Assembly (NCBI RefSeq): GCF_008121495.1
Contig: NZ_CP043051.1
Span: forward strand, 1,398,501-1,462,500
Direction of reading: 5' to 3'
Source of the DNA: Mediterraneibacter gnavus ATCC 29149
GTDB lineage: Bacteria; Bacillota; Clostridia; Lachnospirales; Lachnospiraceae
DNA length: 64,000 nt
Positions 27,688-36,500 of the stretch are shown here, piece by piece. The notes under the pieces are model-generated. The model was given only the letters and a program-made list of their open reading frames with translations. It made no database searches and was not told the DNA's origin. Every line of letters starts with the position of its first letter. The first letter of the stretch is position 1. Both the position numbers and the translations under genes were made by a program.

Positions 27688-28136
27688 AATGACACCTCCT
27701 CAACATAGATTGCCTGTTTTGGACAGGCTTTTACGCAGTTGGGTTCTGCACCGTCCTGCAGGCAGAAGTCGCACTTTACGACTTTGGTACGGGTGGCAGT
27801 ATCTGCTTTGAGGACGCCGAACGGGCAGTTCATAACGCACATAAAACAGGAGCCACATTTCGTTTCATCATAAGATACGATTCCCGTTTTCGGATCCTTT
27901 GTCAGAGCACCGCTCATACAGGACATCACGCATTCCGGCTGATCGCAGTGTCTGCAAAAAATAGGGCGATAGGTTCCGTCCGGCAGCTTTTCGATGTGGT
28001 TTCTGGATTCATTGCGGATGTCCGTCAGATCCAGATCATAAACAGTTCCCGGTGTTTCCCGGTGCGCCTGCATACAGGCGATGGTGCAGTTTTTGCATCC
28101 ATCGCACTTTGAGGCATCGATCATAATTCGTCTCAT
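27684..28136 (-). CDS. cooF: CooF-like 4Fe-4S polyferredoxin
   Basis: 150 aa. Four cysteine groups for [4Fe-4S] clusters: CDGCKNCTIACMQ, CRHCDQPECVMSCMSGAL, CGSCFMCVMNCPFG and CDFCLQDGAEPNCVKACP, in the HycB/CooF/DmsB arrangement. It would carry electrons from CooS. It sits 11 bp downstream of cooS and is coupled to the following flavoprotein gene. Confidence 0.88.
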   Translation of the reverse strand: MRRIMIDASKCDGCKNCTIACMQAHRETPGTVYDLDLTDIRNESRNHIEKLPDGTYRPIFCRHCDQPECVMSCMSGALTKDPKTGIVSYDETKCGSCFMCVMNCPFGVLKADTATRTKVVKCDFCLQDGAEPNCVKACPKQAIYVEEVSL

Positions 28137-28147
28137 AGCGGCACCTC

Positions 28148-30031
28148 CTATATATGTAAGCCCTGGCGTTTTTCCAGAATAATCTGCTCCAGGATATCAG
28201 CAGATTCTTTCGCATCTCCGTTGATGATGACCTGTCCTCCGGTCAGTTCTTTCATATCTTCTGTGAGTACTTTGACTGCAGTTTTGCTTCCCGTTACGAA
28301 CGGAGGAAGTCCAAGGTGCAGCGGAAGTCCCAGTGCAAGTCCGAAGCATCCGTCAGCCAGTGCCTGCTCTTCCAGCCACTGTGCGGCAGAAAGTACCAGT
28401 GGAAGCTGTGGAAGATCTACGCCAAGCTCTGCGGCGATTTCTGTTGCAACGATTTCCAGACGGCCGATCGCAAGACAAGGACCAAAATTCAAAACCGGCG
28501 GAATGTTCAGTTTTTCACAGACAGCGCGCAGCTTTGGACCGGCATATTTGGCAGCTTCCGGAGTCATGAGTCCGCAGTTTTCGATTCCGCCTGAAGAACA
28601 TCCGGCAGTAAGGACGAGGATGTCGCGAGAGATCAGTTCTTTTGTCAGTTCCACGCTCAAGACATCATGTCCGCCTGCAGTCAGGTTGGAGCATCCCACC
28701 ACACCGGCAAGACCTTTGATCTCTCCGGATGCCAGCAGTTCGATTAGCGGCGTCCACTTTCCGCCCAGGAAGGATTTTAAAGAACCTTCACTGACACCCG
28801 TTAATGTATGGTCATTTCCATGTTCTTCCATGAGGTGTAACGCAACACTTCCCCGTCGTTCCTTGTAGGATTCGATGATTTTATCAATAATAATGCTGCT
28901 TTGTTCTTCGCGGTTTTCAAATTCAAACGGCATCAGTTCCGCATTCGCTTTCTTTGCAACATCATCCAGACAGATCTGTCGGATCTTCAATTCTTCACAG
29001 ATTGGCTCGATTCCCGGAAGAGTACAGTTAAATTCTGAAAGAACTGCATCGATCGCTCCGGTTGCCAGGATTGCTTCACTTGTATAGTTGTTTCCTGCAT
29101 GACCGTCAAATATTTCGGTATAGTGTGCGCCTCTGAGCTGTAAGTCCTGTCCTACGCAGGTACATCCTACCAGTTTGAATCCCTTTGCACCAACAGCCTG
29201 CGCTTTTGTCTTTGCTTCTTCTGAAATCAGGCGTTCCTGAAGATCTACGAAAATCGTGTGCTGATGTCCGGTAATCATAATGTTGATGTAATCCGGATCG
29301 ATCACACGCAGTCCTACCGGGGCCAGGCGAAGCTCCGGCTGTCCGAGCAAAACATCGTTGAGCAGATTGGTTAAGGTCAGCCCGTACACTCCGGTGGAAA
29401 TACCAAGCTTCAGACAGTCGGTAAGCATATCCACAGGGTCGGAGTTCAGATTGGTGGAACATTTTACAACACCTTTGAATACCTCTGCTTTTGCACCGCC
29501 CGGCATGATTCCCAGTTCTTTCCAGCGTTTAATACGTGGTGCATATGCGATTTTCTCAATCAGTTCTGCAGAAACATATTCCGGTTTGTACAGATCGGCA
29601 AGTACGGCATCTGCCACTTTTTCTGCTTTTACATAGACATCTTCGTCTGTAATTCCAAACATCTCCGCCAGATGCTCCAGAGATTTCAGACCCTTTAATT
29701 CTCCTTTGATCTGGGCGGTTTTCTTCAGATTGAGGGCAGTATTCTCAACGATATGGATATAGCATCCGCTGCCGGAAGCCACTGCTCTTAAGAAATTGCG
29801 GGTTACGATCGTATCGGCATCGGCACCGCAGATTCCTCTCGGCGCATTTGGAGTGATGCGGCAAGGACCGTTGGAGCAGAGACGACAACAGACTCCCTGC
29901 AGTCCAAATCCACATTTTGTGCTCTGTCCTTCCACGCGGTGATGGGAAGTTTCCATCGGAAGCGAGCGGATAAAGCCTTCTAGAGGCTTGTCTGCGCTTT
30001 TGCATGTATTGCATCCATAACATTGATTCAT
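28148..30031 (-). CDS. cooS: Anaerobic (Ni-Fe) carbon monoxide dehydrogenase catalytic subunit
   Basis: 627 aa, normal length. D- and B-cluster cysteines are present: Cys40 and Cys48 (D), Cys49, Cys52, Cys57, Cys68 (B). C-cluster candidates appear in GHQHT (His), LVGCTCVGQ, EFNCTLPG, VVGCSNL, TAGCSSGG and FGPCLAIG. Unusual points: an extra N-terminal CYGCNTC motif, and loss of the HxxHxxH proton-relay helix that usually follows RNFLR-AxGxxAH; here the segment reads SGSGCYIHIVENTALNL. It is therefore a divergent CooS lineage whose CO oxidation activity is not certain. Operon: Rrf2 regulator, cooS, cooF, flavoprotein. No acetyl-CoA synthase genes are in the window, so this is a stand-alone CODH. 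Confidence 0.88.
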   Translation of the reverse strand: MNQCYGCNTCKSADKPLEGFIRSLPMETSHHRVEGQSTKCGFGLQGVCCRLCSNGPCRITPNAPRGICGADADTIVTRNFLRAVASGSGCYIHIVENTALNLKKTAQIKGELKGLKSLEHLAEMFGITDEDVYVKAEKVADAVLADLYKPEYVSAELIEKIAYAPRIKRWKELGIMPGGAKAEVFKGVVKCSTNLNSDPVDMLTDCLKLGISTGVYGLTLTNLLNDVLLGQPELRLAPVGLRVIDPDYINIMITGHQHTIFVDLQERLISEEAKTKAQAVGAKGFKLVGCTCVGQDLQLRGAHYTEIFDGHAGNNYTSEAILATGAIDAVLSEFNCTLPGIEPICEELKIRQICLDDVAKKANAELMPFEFENREEQSSIIIDKIIESYKERRGSVALHLMEEHGNDHTLTGVSEGSLKSFLGGKWTPLIELLASGEIKGLAGVVGCSNLTAGGHDVLSVELTKELISRDILVLTAGCSSGGIENCGLMTPEAAKYAGPKLRAVCEKLNIPPVLNFGPCLAIGRLEIVATEIAAELGVDLPQLPLVLSAAQWLEEQALADGCFGLALGLPLHLGLPPFVTGSKTAVKVLTEDMKELTGGQVIINGDAKESADILEQIILEKRQGLHI

Positions 30032-30093
30032 TTTGTAAAATCCTCCTTTGATAAAACTGTACTAAAATAGTAAAGATTAAGGCAAAAAAACAC

Positions 30094-30492
30094 TTACCGA
30101 AATAATTCGGCAAGAGATTTTTGTTTCATTTCCTGCACCAGCATATTCTGCAGCCGGCAGAATTCGTGATGTACCAGACATGGATTTTTCGGACTGTTCA
30201 TAGAACAAGGATAACCCTCTTTCATACATTCTAAAAGAAGGATATCCGGATCTATGGCAGCGCAGAGATCATAGAGAGAAATCTCTGCAAGCTTTAAGTT
30301 GAGCGCATATCCCCCGTTGGTACCCCGACAGCTTTTTAAAAATCCGGACTTTTCCAGCTTTCTGGTAATCTTGTAAGTCATGGCAGAGGGCAGATGCTCC
30401 ATCTCGCAGATCCGTGAGACACTGATTAACTCTCCGGAAGATAATGCACGCATGATGCGGATTGCATAATCACATTCTTTGGTAAATAACAT
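30094..30492 (-). CDS. Rrf2-family transcriptional regulator (probable Fe-S sensor)
   Basis: 132 aa. N-terminal winged helix (CDYAIRIMRALSSG, MTYKITRKLEKSGFLKSCRGTNGGYAL). Cysteines at LLLECMKEGYPCSM, NPCLVH and EFCRLQ match the cluster-ligand region of IscR/NsrR/RsrR-type members, so redox, NO or CO sensing by an Fe-S cluster is likely. First gene of the cooS operon, 62 bp upstream of it; ATG follows GGGAGGTC. A palindrome sits in its own promoter, suggesting autoregulation. Confidence 0.87.
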   Translation of the reverse strand: MLFTKECDYAIRIMRALSSGELISVSRICEMEHLPSAMTYKITRKLEKSGFLKSCRGTNGGYALNLKLAEISLYDLCAAIDPDILLLECMKEGYPCSMNSPKNPCLVHHEFCRLQNMLVQEMKQKSLAELFR

Positions 30493-30518
30493 ATCTGACC
30501 TCCCTGACGTTTTGTCTC

Positions 30519-30547
30519 ATCTTACAATATTGGACTGAAACAGTCAA
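30519..30547 (-). promoter_or_regulatory. Promoter and palindromic operator of the rrf2-cooS operon
   Basis: On the minus strand: TTGACT (30547-30542), 17-bp spacer, TAAGAT (30524-30519). The palindrome GACTG-AAA-CAGTC (30533-30545) overlaps the -35 box and is a natural binding site for the encoded Rrf2 regulator. Confidence 0.6.
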
Positions 30548-30667
30548 GTATAATGGAAGCGGAAAAATAAAATAGGGATTATGCATAAAAAAGGCAGAGT
30601 TTTTGGGCGATAGGAATAAAAGAAAAGAGAGATATCTATACAATACCACCAAAGTCTACAAAGGAGA

Positions 30668-30697
30668 TTGACAGATGTCAGGAGTTATGCCTATAAT
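30668..30697 (+). promoter_or_regulatory. Consensus promoter of the ribose operon
   Basis: TTGACA (30668-30673), 18-bp spacer, TATAAT (30692-30697), both hexamers perfect. Predicted transcription start is about 30704. Confidence 0.8.
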
Positions 30698-30709
30698 AAA
30701 ATCAAGATA

Positions 30710-30723
30710 TGAAACGGGTTTCA
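30710..30723 (+). promoter_or_regulatory. LacI-type operator (RbsR or cre-like) at the rbs transcription start
   Basis: Palindrome TGAAAC-GG-GTTTCA a few bases after the predicted start site, where a LacI-family repressor would block transcription. It differs from the Gram-positive cre consensus only at the central C. Confidence 0.65.
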
Positions 30724-30759
30724 AAAAGTTTCACAGCAGCAAAAGAAAGAGGACATAAG

Positions 30760-31755
30760 ATGGCAAGTATCAGAGAAGTTGCAAAGATCGCAGGAGTTTC
30801 ACCTGCTACTGTATCGAGAGTGATGAATGGAACAGCGAATGTGGATGAGGAGAAGAAGCAAAGAGTTCTTGAGGCTATTCAAGAAACGGGGTTCAAACCA
30901 AATGAACTGGCGCGGGCATTGTTTAAGAAATCATCAAAGATTATTGGAATGATCGTTCCGAATATTGAAAATCCATTTTTCAGTGAAATCGCCAAAGCAG
31001 TGGAGGAGGAAGCCTTTCAAAACGGATATAAGATGCTGTTATGCAATTCAGCAAATAATCCGAAGAAAGAACGGATGAACATTCAGATGCTTGTACAGAT
31101 GCAGGCAGATGGAATTGTGATCATGACCAACAGCGATCGGACCGGAAAGAAGATTGCAGAATGCGGACTTCCGGTTGTCGTGATGGACAGAAAGCTTTCT
31201 GAGGGACGGGAAATCGCATTTATCGAATCAGATCATTACAAAGGCGGAAAACTTGCGGCAGAGCATCTGATTGAATGCGGCTGTCAGCATATTGTGTGCC
31301 TGCGGGGACCGATGAAGTTTTCCAGCGGGCAGCAGCGTTATCAGGGATATGAGGATGTGTGCAGAAAGTATGGAAGAAAAGCTGTCTGGATCGACTGTGA
31401 TTATGATTACGATGCCGGACTTGCGGCAGCAGAAGAACTGATTCGCAGATACCCGGATACCGATGGAATCCTGGCGAGCAATGACATGGCGGCAATGGCA
31501 GTCTATAAGGTGCTTCATCAGAACGGGCGAAGAGTCCCGGAAGATGTACAGCTGGTCGGATTTGACAATATTGAGTTCAGCAGGAGAATGACACCGGAGC
31601 TGACGACCATTTCCCAGCCCATTGAAGAAATGGGAAAACTGGCAGTACAGATGATCATCCATCATGGAGAAGAGATTTCGTATCAGAAAGAAAATATATT
31701 TGATGTTGAGCTGATCAGGCGTCAGACGACGAAAAAGAAAGGAGAAGCAGAATGA
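30760..31755 (+). CDS. rbsR: LacI-family ribose operon regulator
   Basis: 331 aa. Helix-turn-helix ASIREVAKIAGVSPATVSRVM at the N-terminus, hinge ARALFKKSSKIIGMIVPNI, then a periplasmic-binding-protein-like effector domain ending in TPELTTISQPIEEMGKLA. ATG 30760 follows AGAGGAC; in-frame ATG 30709 falls within the operator and has no ribosome binding site. First gene of rbsRKDACB; overlaps rbsK by 4 bp. Probably represses its own operon via the palindrome at 30710 and is released by ribose or a derivative. Confidence 0.9.
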   Translation: MASIREVAKIAGVSPATVSRVMNGTANVDEEKKQRVLEAIQETGFKPNELARALFKKSSKIIGMIVPNIENPFFSEIAKAVEEEAFQNGYKMLLCNSANNPKKERMNIQMLVQMQADGIVIMTNSDRTGKKIAECGLPVVVMDRKLSEGREIAFIESDHYKGGKLAAEHLIECGCQHIVCLRGPMKFSSGQQRYQGYEDVCRKYGRKAVWIDCDYDYDAGLAAAEELIRRYPDTDGILASNDMAAMAVYKVLHQNGRRVPEDVQLVGFDNIEFSRRMTPELTTISQPIEEMGKLAVQMIIHHGEEISYQKENIFDVELIRRQTTKKKGEAE

Positions 31756-32654
31756 AACTGGCAGTAGTAGGAAGCATTAACATGGATATGACGGTGACCG
31801 CAGAGCGGATTCCGCTAAAAGGGGAGACACTTCGAGGAGACAGCCTTCATTATATTCCGGGAGGGAAAGGTGCGAATCAGGCGGTTGCTATGGCAAAGCT
31901 CGGAGCAAAAGTGGAGATGTTCGGATGTGTTGGAGATGACGCAAATGGTACCCGGTTATTGGAGAATTTCAAGAAAGTCGGTGTAGAGACGGGACATATC
32001 AAGGTTTTAGAGGGAGTTCCGACAGGGATTGCTATGATCACAGTCGGAGAAAATGACAATACGATCATCGTGGTTCCGGGAGCAAACGGGAAAGTGGACA
32101 GAGATTATATTGACAGGATCAAAGAGGAGCTGAAGACTTTTGATATGGTTGTGCTGCAGCAGGAGATTCCGCTGGATACGGTGTATTATGTTGTAGATTT
32201 CTGTTATGACAATCAGATTCCGGTAGTGTTAAATCCGGCTCCGGCGTCAAACGTTCCGTTGGAAGTGATCGAAAAAGTGACGTATGTAACACCAAATGAA
32301 CATGAAGCGGTCCTGATTTTTGGAGAGGAGTATTCTACAGAGGACTTGTTAAGAGAGTATCCGGAAAAACTGATCATCACACAGGGCTCCAGAGGTGTGA
32401 TTACTTGTTTGAAGAATGGAGAAATCTTGAGTGTACCGGCGAGAAAAGCGAATGTGGCAGATACGACCGGGGCAGGAGATACGTTAAACGGTGCATTTGC
32501 CCTGCAGAGAGCAAAAGGAGCGGATATGGAGACAGCACTTCGGTATGCGAATGTGGCAGCCAGCTTATCCACAGAAAAATTCGGGGCACAGAGCGGAATG
32601 CCGATGGCACAGGAAGTCGAAGAAGAATTGGAAAAACTGGGAGGAAGAGCATGA
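31752..32654 (+). CDS. rbsK: Ribokinase
   Basis: 300 aa. PfkB-family sugar kinase that phosphorylates D-ribose at C5. N-terminal GSINMDMTVTAERIPLKGET, PfkB signature GGKGANQAVAMAKLGA (about 39-54), and the catalytic anion hole/base DTTGAGDTLNGAF (Asp near residue 246). The start overlaps the rbsR stop (ATGA) and the stop overlaps the rbsD start, so the genes are tightly coupled. Confidence 0.95.
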   Translation: MKLAVVGSINMDMTVTAERIPLKGETLRGDSLHYIPGGKGANQAVAMAKLGAKVEMFGCVGDDANGTRLLENFKKVGVETGHIKVLEGVPTGIAMITVGENDNTIIVVPGANGKVDRDYIDRIKEELKTFDMVVLQQEIPLDTVYYVVDFCYDNQIPVVLNPAPASNVPLEVIEKVTYVTPNEHEAVLIFGEEYSTEDLLREYPEKLIITQGSRGVITCLKNGEILSVPARKANVADTTGAGDTLNGAFALQRAKGADMETALRYANVAASLSTEKFGAQSGMPMAQEVEEELEKLGGRA

Positions 32655-33064
32655 AACGACAGGGGATTTTAAACAGTGATATTTCCAGAGTGTTGTCTTA
32701 TATGGGACATACGGACACAATCTGTATCGGAGACTGTGGACTGCCGATCCCGGATGAGACAGAACGGATCGATCTGGCCGTAAAATTCGGACAGCCGTCT
32801 TTTATGGATGTGTTGGAAGAAGTAGGGGCAGATATGAAAGTAGAGAAGATCATACTGGCAGAGGAGATGAAACTTCAGAATCCGGAGATACTCCGTCAGA
32901 TCGAACAATTTTTTGCAAAGCATGAAACGGGTTTCAAACCAGAGATACAATTTGTTTTGCACAGCGATCTGAAAAAAATGACAAAAACATGCAAGGCAGT
33001 TATTCGAACCGGAGAGACAACGCCTTATGCAAATATTATTTTACAGTCGGGTTGTATTTTCTAA
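32651..33064 (+). CDS. rbsD: D-ribose pyranase
   Basis: 137 aa. It interconverts the beta-pyran and beta-furan forms of ribose so that RbsK can use it. Family pattern: N-terminal MKRQGILNSDISRVLSYMGHTD with the catalytic His near residue 20, CGLPIPD, and C-terminal TGETTPYANIILQSGCIF. ATG 32651 overlaps the rbsK stop. Its coding sequence contains an exact copy of the 17-bp rbs operator sequence (32922-32938). Confidence 0.93.
   Translation: MKRQGILNSDISRVLSYMGHTDTICIGDCGLPIPDETERIDLAVKFGQPSFMDVLEEVGADMKVEKIILAEEMKLQNPEILRQIEQFFAKHETGFKPEIQFVLHSDLKKMTKTCKAVIRTGETTPYANIILQSGCIF
32923..32936 (+). promoter_or_regulatory. Second copy of the rbs operator palindrome inside rbsD
   Basis: TGAAACGGGTTTCA again; with flanks, ATGAAACGGGTTTCAAA is identical over 17 bp to 30709-30725, 2.2 kb upstream. 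It could be an auxiliary operator for looping, as in lac, or coincidence. Confidence 0.4.
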
Positions 33065-33080
33065 GAGAGGAGAACAGCTT

Positions 33081-34571
33081 ATGGAAATTGAAATGAGAGG
33101 GATCAACAAGTCTTTTGGGAACAATGCCGTGTTGAACAATGCCGGATTTGTACTCAGTACCGGAGAAATTCATGCACTGATGGGAGAAAACGGTGCGGGA
33201 AAATCGACGTTGATGAAGATTTTGACAGGTGTTTATACAAAAGATGTGGGGCAGGTGATCGTGGACGGACAGGAAGTCTGCTACAAAAATGCCAGAGAAG
33301 CAGAAAAAGCAGGGATTGTATTTATCCATCAGGAACTGAACGTGTTATTTGATCTGACAGTAGAAGAAAATATGTTTCTCGGCAAAGAAATCAAAAAGAA
33401 GTGCGGTGTATGTGACAAAAAAGCAATGCGCCGGGAAGTAGAAAAAATCTTGAAACGCCTTGGAGTAGAGATCGATCCGGGACAGCGGATGGAAGAGCTT
33501 TCCGTAGGACAGCAGCAGATGGTTGAGATTGCAAAGGCGCTGATGGTAAATGCAAAGGTGATCATCATGGATGAGCCGACGGCAGCACTGACACAGAGTG
33601 AGACGAGAGTACTGTTTGAGGCTGCAAACGCGCTGCGTGAAAGGGGTGTCTCCATTGTGTATATCTCGCACCGGATGGAAGAGATTTTTGAACTGTGCGA
33701 CCGGATTACGATCCTGAGGGATGGAACTTATATCGACACAAAGAAGATTTCTGAGACAGACATGAATGATGTAGTCAAAATGATGATCGGAAGAGAGATT
33801 GGAGAGCGGTATCCGCAGCGGAACGTAAGCATCGGTAATCGTGTTCTGGAAGTAAAAAATCTGACCTGTCCGGGCGTATTTGAAAAGGTTTCTTTTGAAG
33901 TGCATGCAGGGGAAGTGCTGGGAGTATCCGGGCTGATGGGAGCCGGAAGAACGGAGATTATGCAGGCAATCTTCGGAAATATGCCGCATGTGACGGGAGA
34001 GATTTTTCTGAATGGAAAACAGATCGAGAACAAAACGCCGAAACAGGCAATGAAAAACGGAATCGGATTTATCACAGAAGACCGGAAAGTAGAAGGGCTG
34101 ATGCTGGAAGAGAGCATTATGAAAAATATTTCTCTCGCAAATCTGAAGCGTATTTCCAGACACGGGGTGATCCAGAGAGAGAAAGAAAAAGAGCTGGTCA
34201 AAAAGGGGATCGAGGAGTTACATATCCGGTGTTTTGGACCGCAGCATGAATGTAATAACTTAAGCGGTGGAAACCAGCAGAAGGTTGTATTTGCAAAATG
34301 GATGTACACGAATCCGAAAGTGCTGATTCTGGATGAACCAACCCGCGGTGTGGATATTGGGGCAAAAAAGGAAATCTACAGTATTATCAATGATCTTGCC
34401 GCAAAGGGAGTGGCGATCATTATGGTATCTTCCGAACTGCCGGAAGTGCTCGGAATGTCTGACCGGGTAATGGTAGTAAGAGAAGGTCTGGTGAGAGGAT
34501 TTTTAAGCAAAGAAGAGGCAAATCAGGAAAATATTATGATTCTGGCGACAGGAGGAAATCTCAATGAATAA
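33081..34571 (+). CDS. rbsA: Ribose ABC importer ATP-binding protein
   Basis: 496 aa with two tandem ABC domains, as in RbsA/MglA. The first has Walker A GENGAGKST, signature LSVGQQQMVEIAKAL and Walker B VIIMDEPTAAL. The second has a degenerate Walker A (GLMGAGRTE), signature LSGGNQQKVVFAKWM and Walker B LILDEPTRG. ATG 33081 follows AGAGGAG. Overlaps rbsC by 8 bp. The membrane partner is RbsC, the solute receptor RbsB. Confidence 0.96.
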   Translation: MEIEMRGINKSFGNNAVLNNAGFVLSTGEIHALMGENGAGKSTLMKILTGVYTKDVGQVIVDGQEVCYKNAREAEKAGIVFIHQELNVLFDLTVEENMFLGKEIKKKCGVCDKKAMRREVEKILKRLGVEIDPGQRMEELSVGQQQMVEIAKALMVNAKVIIMDEPTAALTQSETRVLFEAANALRERGVSIVYISHRMEEIFELCDRITILRDGTYIDTKKISETDMNDVVKMMIGREIGERYPQRNVSIGNRVLEVKNLTCPGVFEKVSFEVHAGEVLGVSGLMGAGRTEIMQAIFGNMPHVTGEIFLNGKQIENKTPKQAMKNGIGFITEDRKVEGLMLEESIMKNISLANLKRISRHGVIQREKEKELVKKGIEELHIRCFGPQHECNNLSGGNQQKVVFAKWMYTNPKVLILDEPTRGVDIGAKKEIYSIINDLAAKGVAIIMVSSELPEVLGMSDRVMVVREGLVRGFLSKEEANQENIMILATGGNLNE

Positions 34572-35499
34572 GAAAAAAGCGGCAAATTATATACAAGATC
34601 TGGGAGCGCTGATCGCGCTTGTATTGTTAATTGTTGTGATCGGAGCGATCAGTCCGGAATTCCGGACAGTGGGGAACTTCTTATCACTGCTTCGACAGTC
34701 TTCTATTAACGGGCTCATCGCATTTGGTATGACTTGTGTCATTCTGACAGGCGGGATTGACCTGTCTGTAGGTTCGGTACTTGCTCTGACGACGGCATTG
34801 TGTGCAGGATTTATTTCAGGCGGAATGCCGGTGGGACTGGCAATGATCCTGGCGCTGGTGATCGGAACCGGATTTGGATGTATCAGTGGATTTCTTGTAA
34901 CAAAAGGCAGATTACAGCCCTTTATTGCAACGTTGATTACAATGACCGTGTTCCGTGGACTGACGATGATCTATATGGATGGAAAACCGATCTCCAACCT
35001 GGGAGACAGCTTTACACTGAAAGTGGTAGGAAAAGGAAACTTTTATCACATTCCGATTCCGGTCATCTTGTTTTTACTGATTTTTGTGATCTTCTTATTC
35101 GTACTGCAGAAAACAACTTTCGGACGTCATATTTATGCGACAGGAAGCAATGCAAAAGCAGCCAATCTGGCAGGAGTCAATATTGACTGCACAAAACTGG
35201 CAGCTTATGCGATTTCCGGATGTATGGCTGCACTTTCCGGGTTGATTTTATTATCCCGTCTTGGTTCTGCACAGCCGACACTGGGCGAGGGCTATGAGCT
35301 GGATGCGATCGCAGCCGTAGCACTTGGCGGAACGAGTATGAATGGCGGACGTGGAAAGATCTGGGGAACGTTTATCGGCGTTCTGATCATTGCAGTACTG
35401 AACAATGGACTGAATATTCTGGGTGTATCTTCCTATTATCAGGATGTGGTAAAAGGAATTGTAATTTTGATCGCGGTATTGTCTGACAGAAGACGATAA
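34564..35499 (+). CDS. rbsC: Ribose ABC importer permease
   Basis: 311 aa, eight to ten hydrophobic segments. BPD_transp_2 signature GGIDLSVGSVLAL (about 63-75) and the coupling-region motif AVALGGTSMNGGRGKIWGT near the C-terminus. Translationally coupled to rbsA. Confidence 0.95.
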   Translation: MNKKKAANYIQDLGALIALVLLIVVIGAISPEFRTVGNFLSLLRQSSINGLIAFGMTCVILTGGIDLSVGSVLALTTALCAGFISGGMPVGLAMILALVIGTGFGCISGFLVTKGRLQPFIATLITMTVFRGLTMIYMDGKPISNLGDSFTLKVVGKGNFYHIPIPVILFLLIFVIFLFVLQKTTFGRHIYATGSNAKAANLAGVNIDCTKLAAYAISGCMAALSGLILLSRLGSAQPTLGEGYELDAIAAVALGGTSMNGGRGKIWGTFIGVLIIAVLNNGLNILGVSSYYQDVVKGIVILIAVLSDRRR

Positions 35500-35515
35500 G
35501 AGAGGAGAATACGGT

Positions 35516-36448
35516 ATGAGAATGAAGAGATTTGTAAGTGTACTGGCTGCGGCAGTTATGGTGTTTGGTGTGACCGGCTGTAATGCGATTACGATTGACG
35601 GAGAAACAGAAAACGTATCCGGAGAAGCGGCAGGAAATGGAAGTATCGGATTTTCTGTCTCTACATTAAATAACCCATTCTTTGTCACATTAAGTGAAGG
35701 TGCAAAAGAAAAGGCAAAAACAGAAGGGGAAAAACTGATCGTGGTAGACGCCGGGGATGACGCGGCAAAACAGACCAGCGATATCGAAGATCTGATTTCA
35801 AAAAATATCAGTGTCCTGATCGTAAATCCGGTGGATTCCGATGCAGTTGCACCGGCAGTGAAGGATGCGGTTTCAAGAGGAATTAAAGTGATCTCAGTAG
35901 ACCGCGGTGTAAACGGAGTAGACGTAGACTGTGCCATTGCTTCTGACAATGTGGAAGGTGCGAAAATGGCAACAGAATATATGGTATCACTTCTTGGAGA
36001 AAATGCAAAAGTAGCAGAACTGGAGGGCGTTTCCGGAGCCAGTGCAACGATCGAGCGAGGAAAAGGATTCCATTTGGTGGCAGATAAAAAGCTGAATGTT
36101 GTTTCCAAACAGACCGCGAACTTCAATCGTTCTGAGGGAATGAGTGTTATGGAAAATATGCTGCAGGCAAATTCCGCAATTCAGGGTGTATTTGCACATA
36201 ACGATGAGATGGCACTTGGAGCAGTGGAAGCAGTTGGAAACAAGAAAATCCTGGTGGTTGGTTTTGATGCGACAGACGATGCAGTCGCAGCAGTCAAAGC
36301 AGGAAAAATGGCAGCAACTGTGGCACAGAAACCGAATCTGATGGGAGAGACAGCAGTTGAGACCGCGATTCAGATTTTGCAGGGTGAAACAGTGGAAAAA
36401 ACCATCCCGGTGGAAGTGGAGCTGATTACAAAAGAGAGTGTGAAATAA
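35516..36448 (+). CDS. rbsB: Ribose-binding lipoprotein
   Basis: 310 aa. Lipoprotein signal peptide with lipobox VTGC (Cys near residue 22), then a type I periplasmic-binding-protein fold: SIGFSVSTLNNPFFVTLSEG, NPVDSDAVAPAV, ISVDRGVNG (ribose contacts), GVFAHNDEMALGAVEA. It is anchored outside the membrane and delivers ribose to RbsAC. ATG 35516 follows AGAGGAG. Last gene of the operon. Confidence 0.95.
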   Translation: MRMKRFVSVLAAAVMVFGVTGCNAITIDGETENVSGEAAGNGSIGFSVSTLNNPFFVTLSEGAKEKAKTEGEKLIVVDAGDDAAKQTSDIEDLISKNISVLIVNPVDSDAVAPAVKDAVSRGIKVISVDRGVNGVDVDCAIASDNVEGAKMATEYMVSLLGENAKVAELEGVSGASATIERGKGFHLVADKKLNVVSKQTANFNRSEGMSVMENMLQANSAIQGVFAHNDEMALGAVEAVGNKKILVVGFDATDDAVAAVKAGKMAATVAQKPNLMGETAVETAIQILQGETVEKTIPVEVELITKESVK

Positions 36449-36460
36449 AAGAAAATCGTA

Positions 36461-36500
36461 AAAATCGTCTTTTGCTTGAGGAAAGTAAAAGGCGATTTTT
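36461..36500 (+). terminator. Terminator of the ribose operon
   Basis: Stem AAATCGTCTTTT / AAAAGGCGATTT with one G-T pair, loop GCTTGAGGAAAGT, then TTTTT. Confidence 0.85.

Noticed and set aside
29106..29462. Long open frames antisense to or out of phase with cooS
   Set aside because: They are shadows of the coding frame, with no ribosome binding sites or family features.
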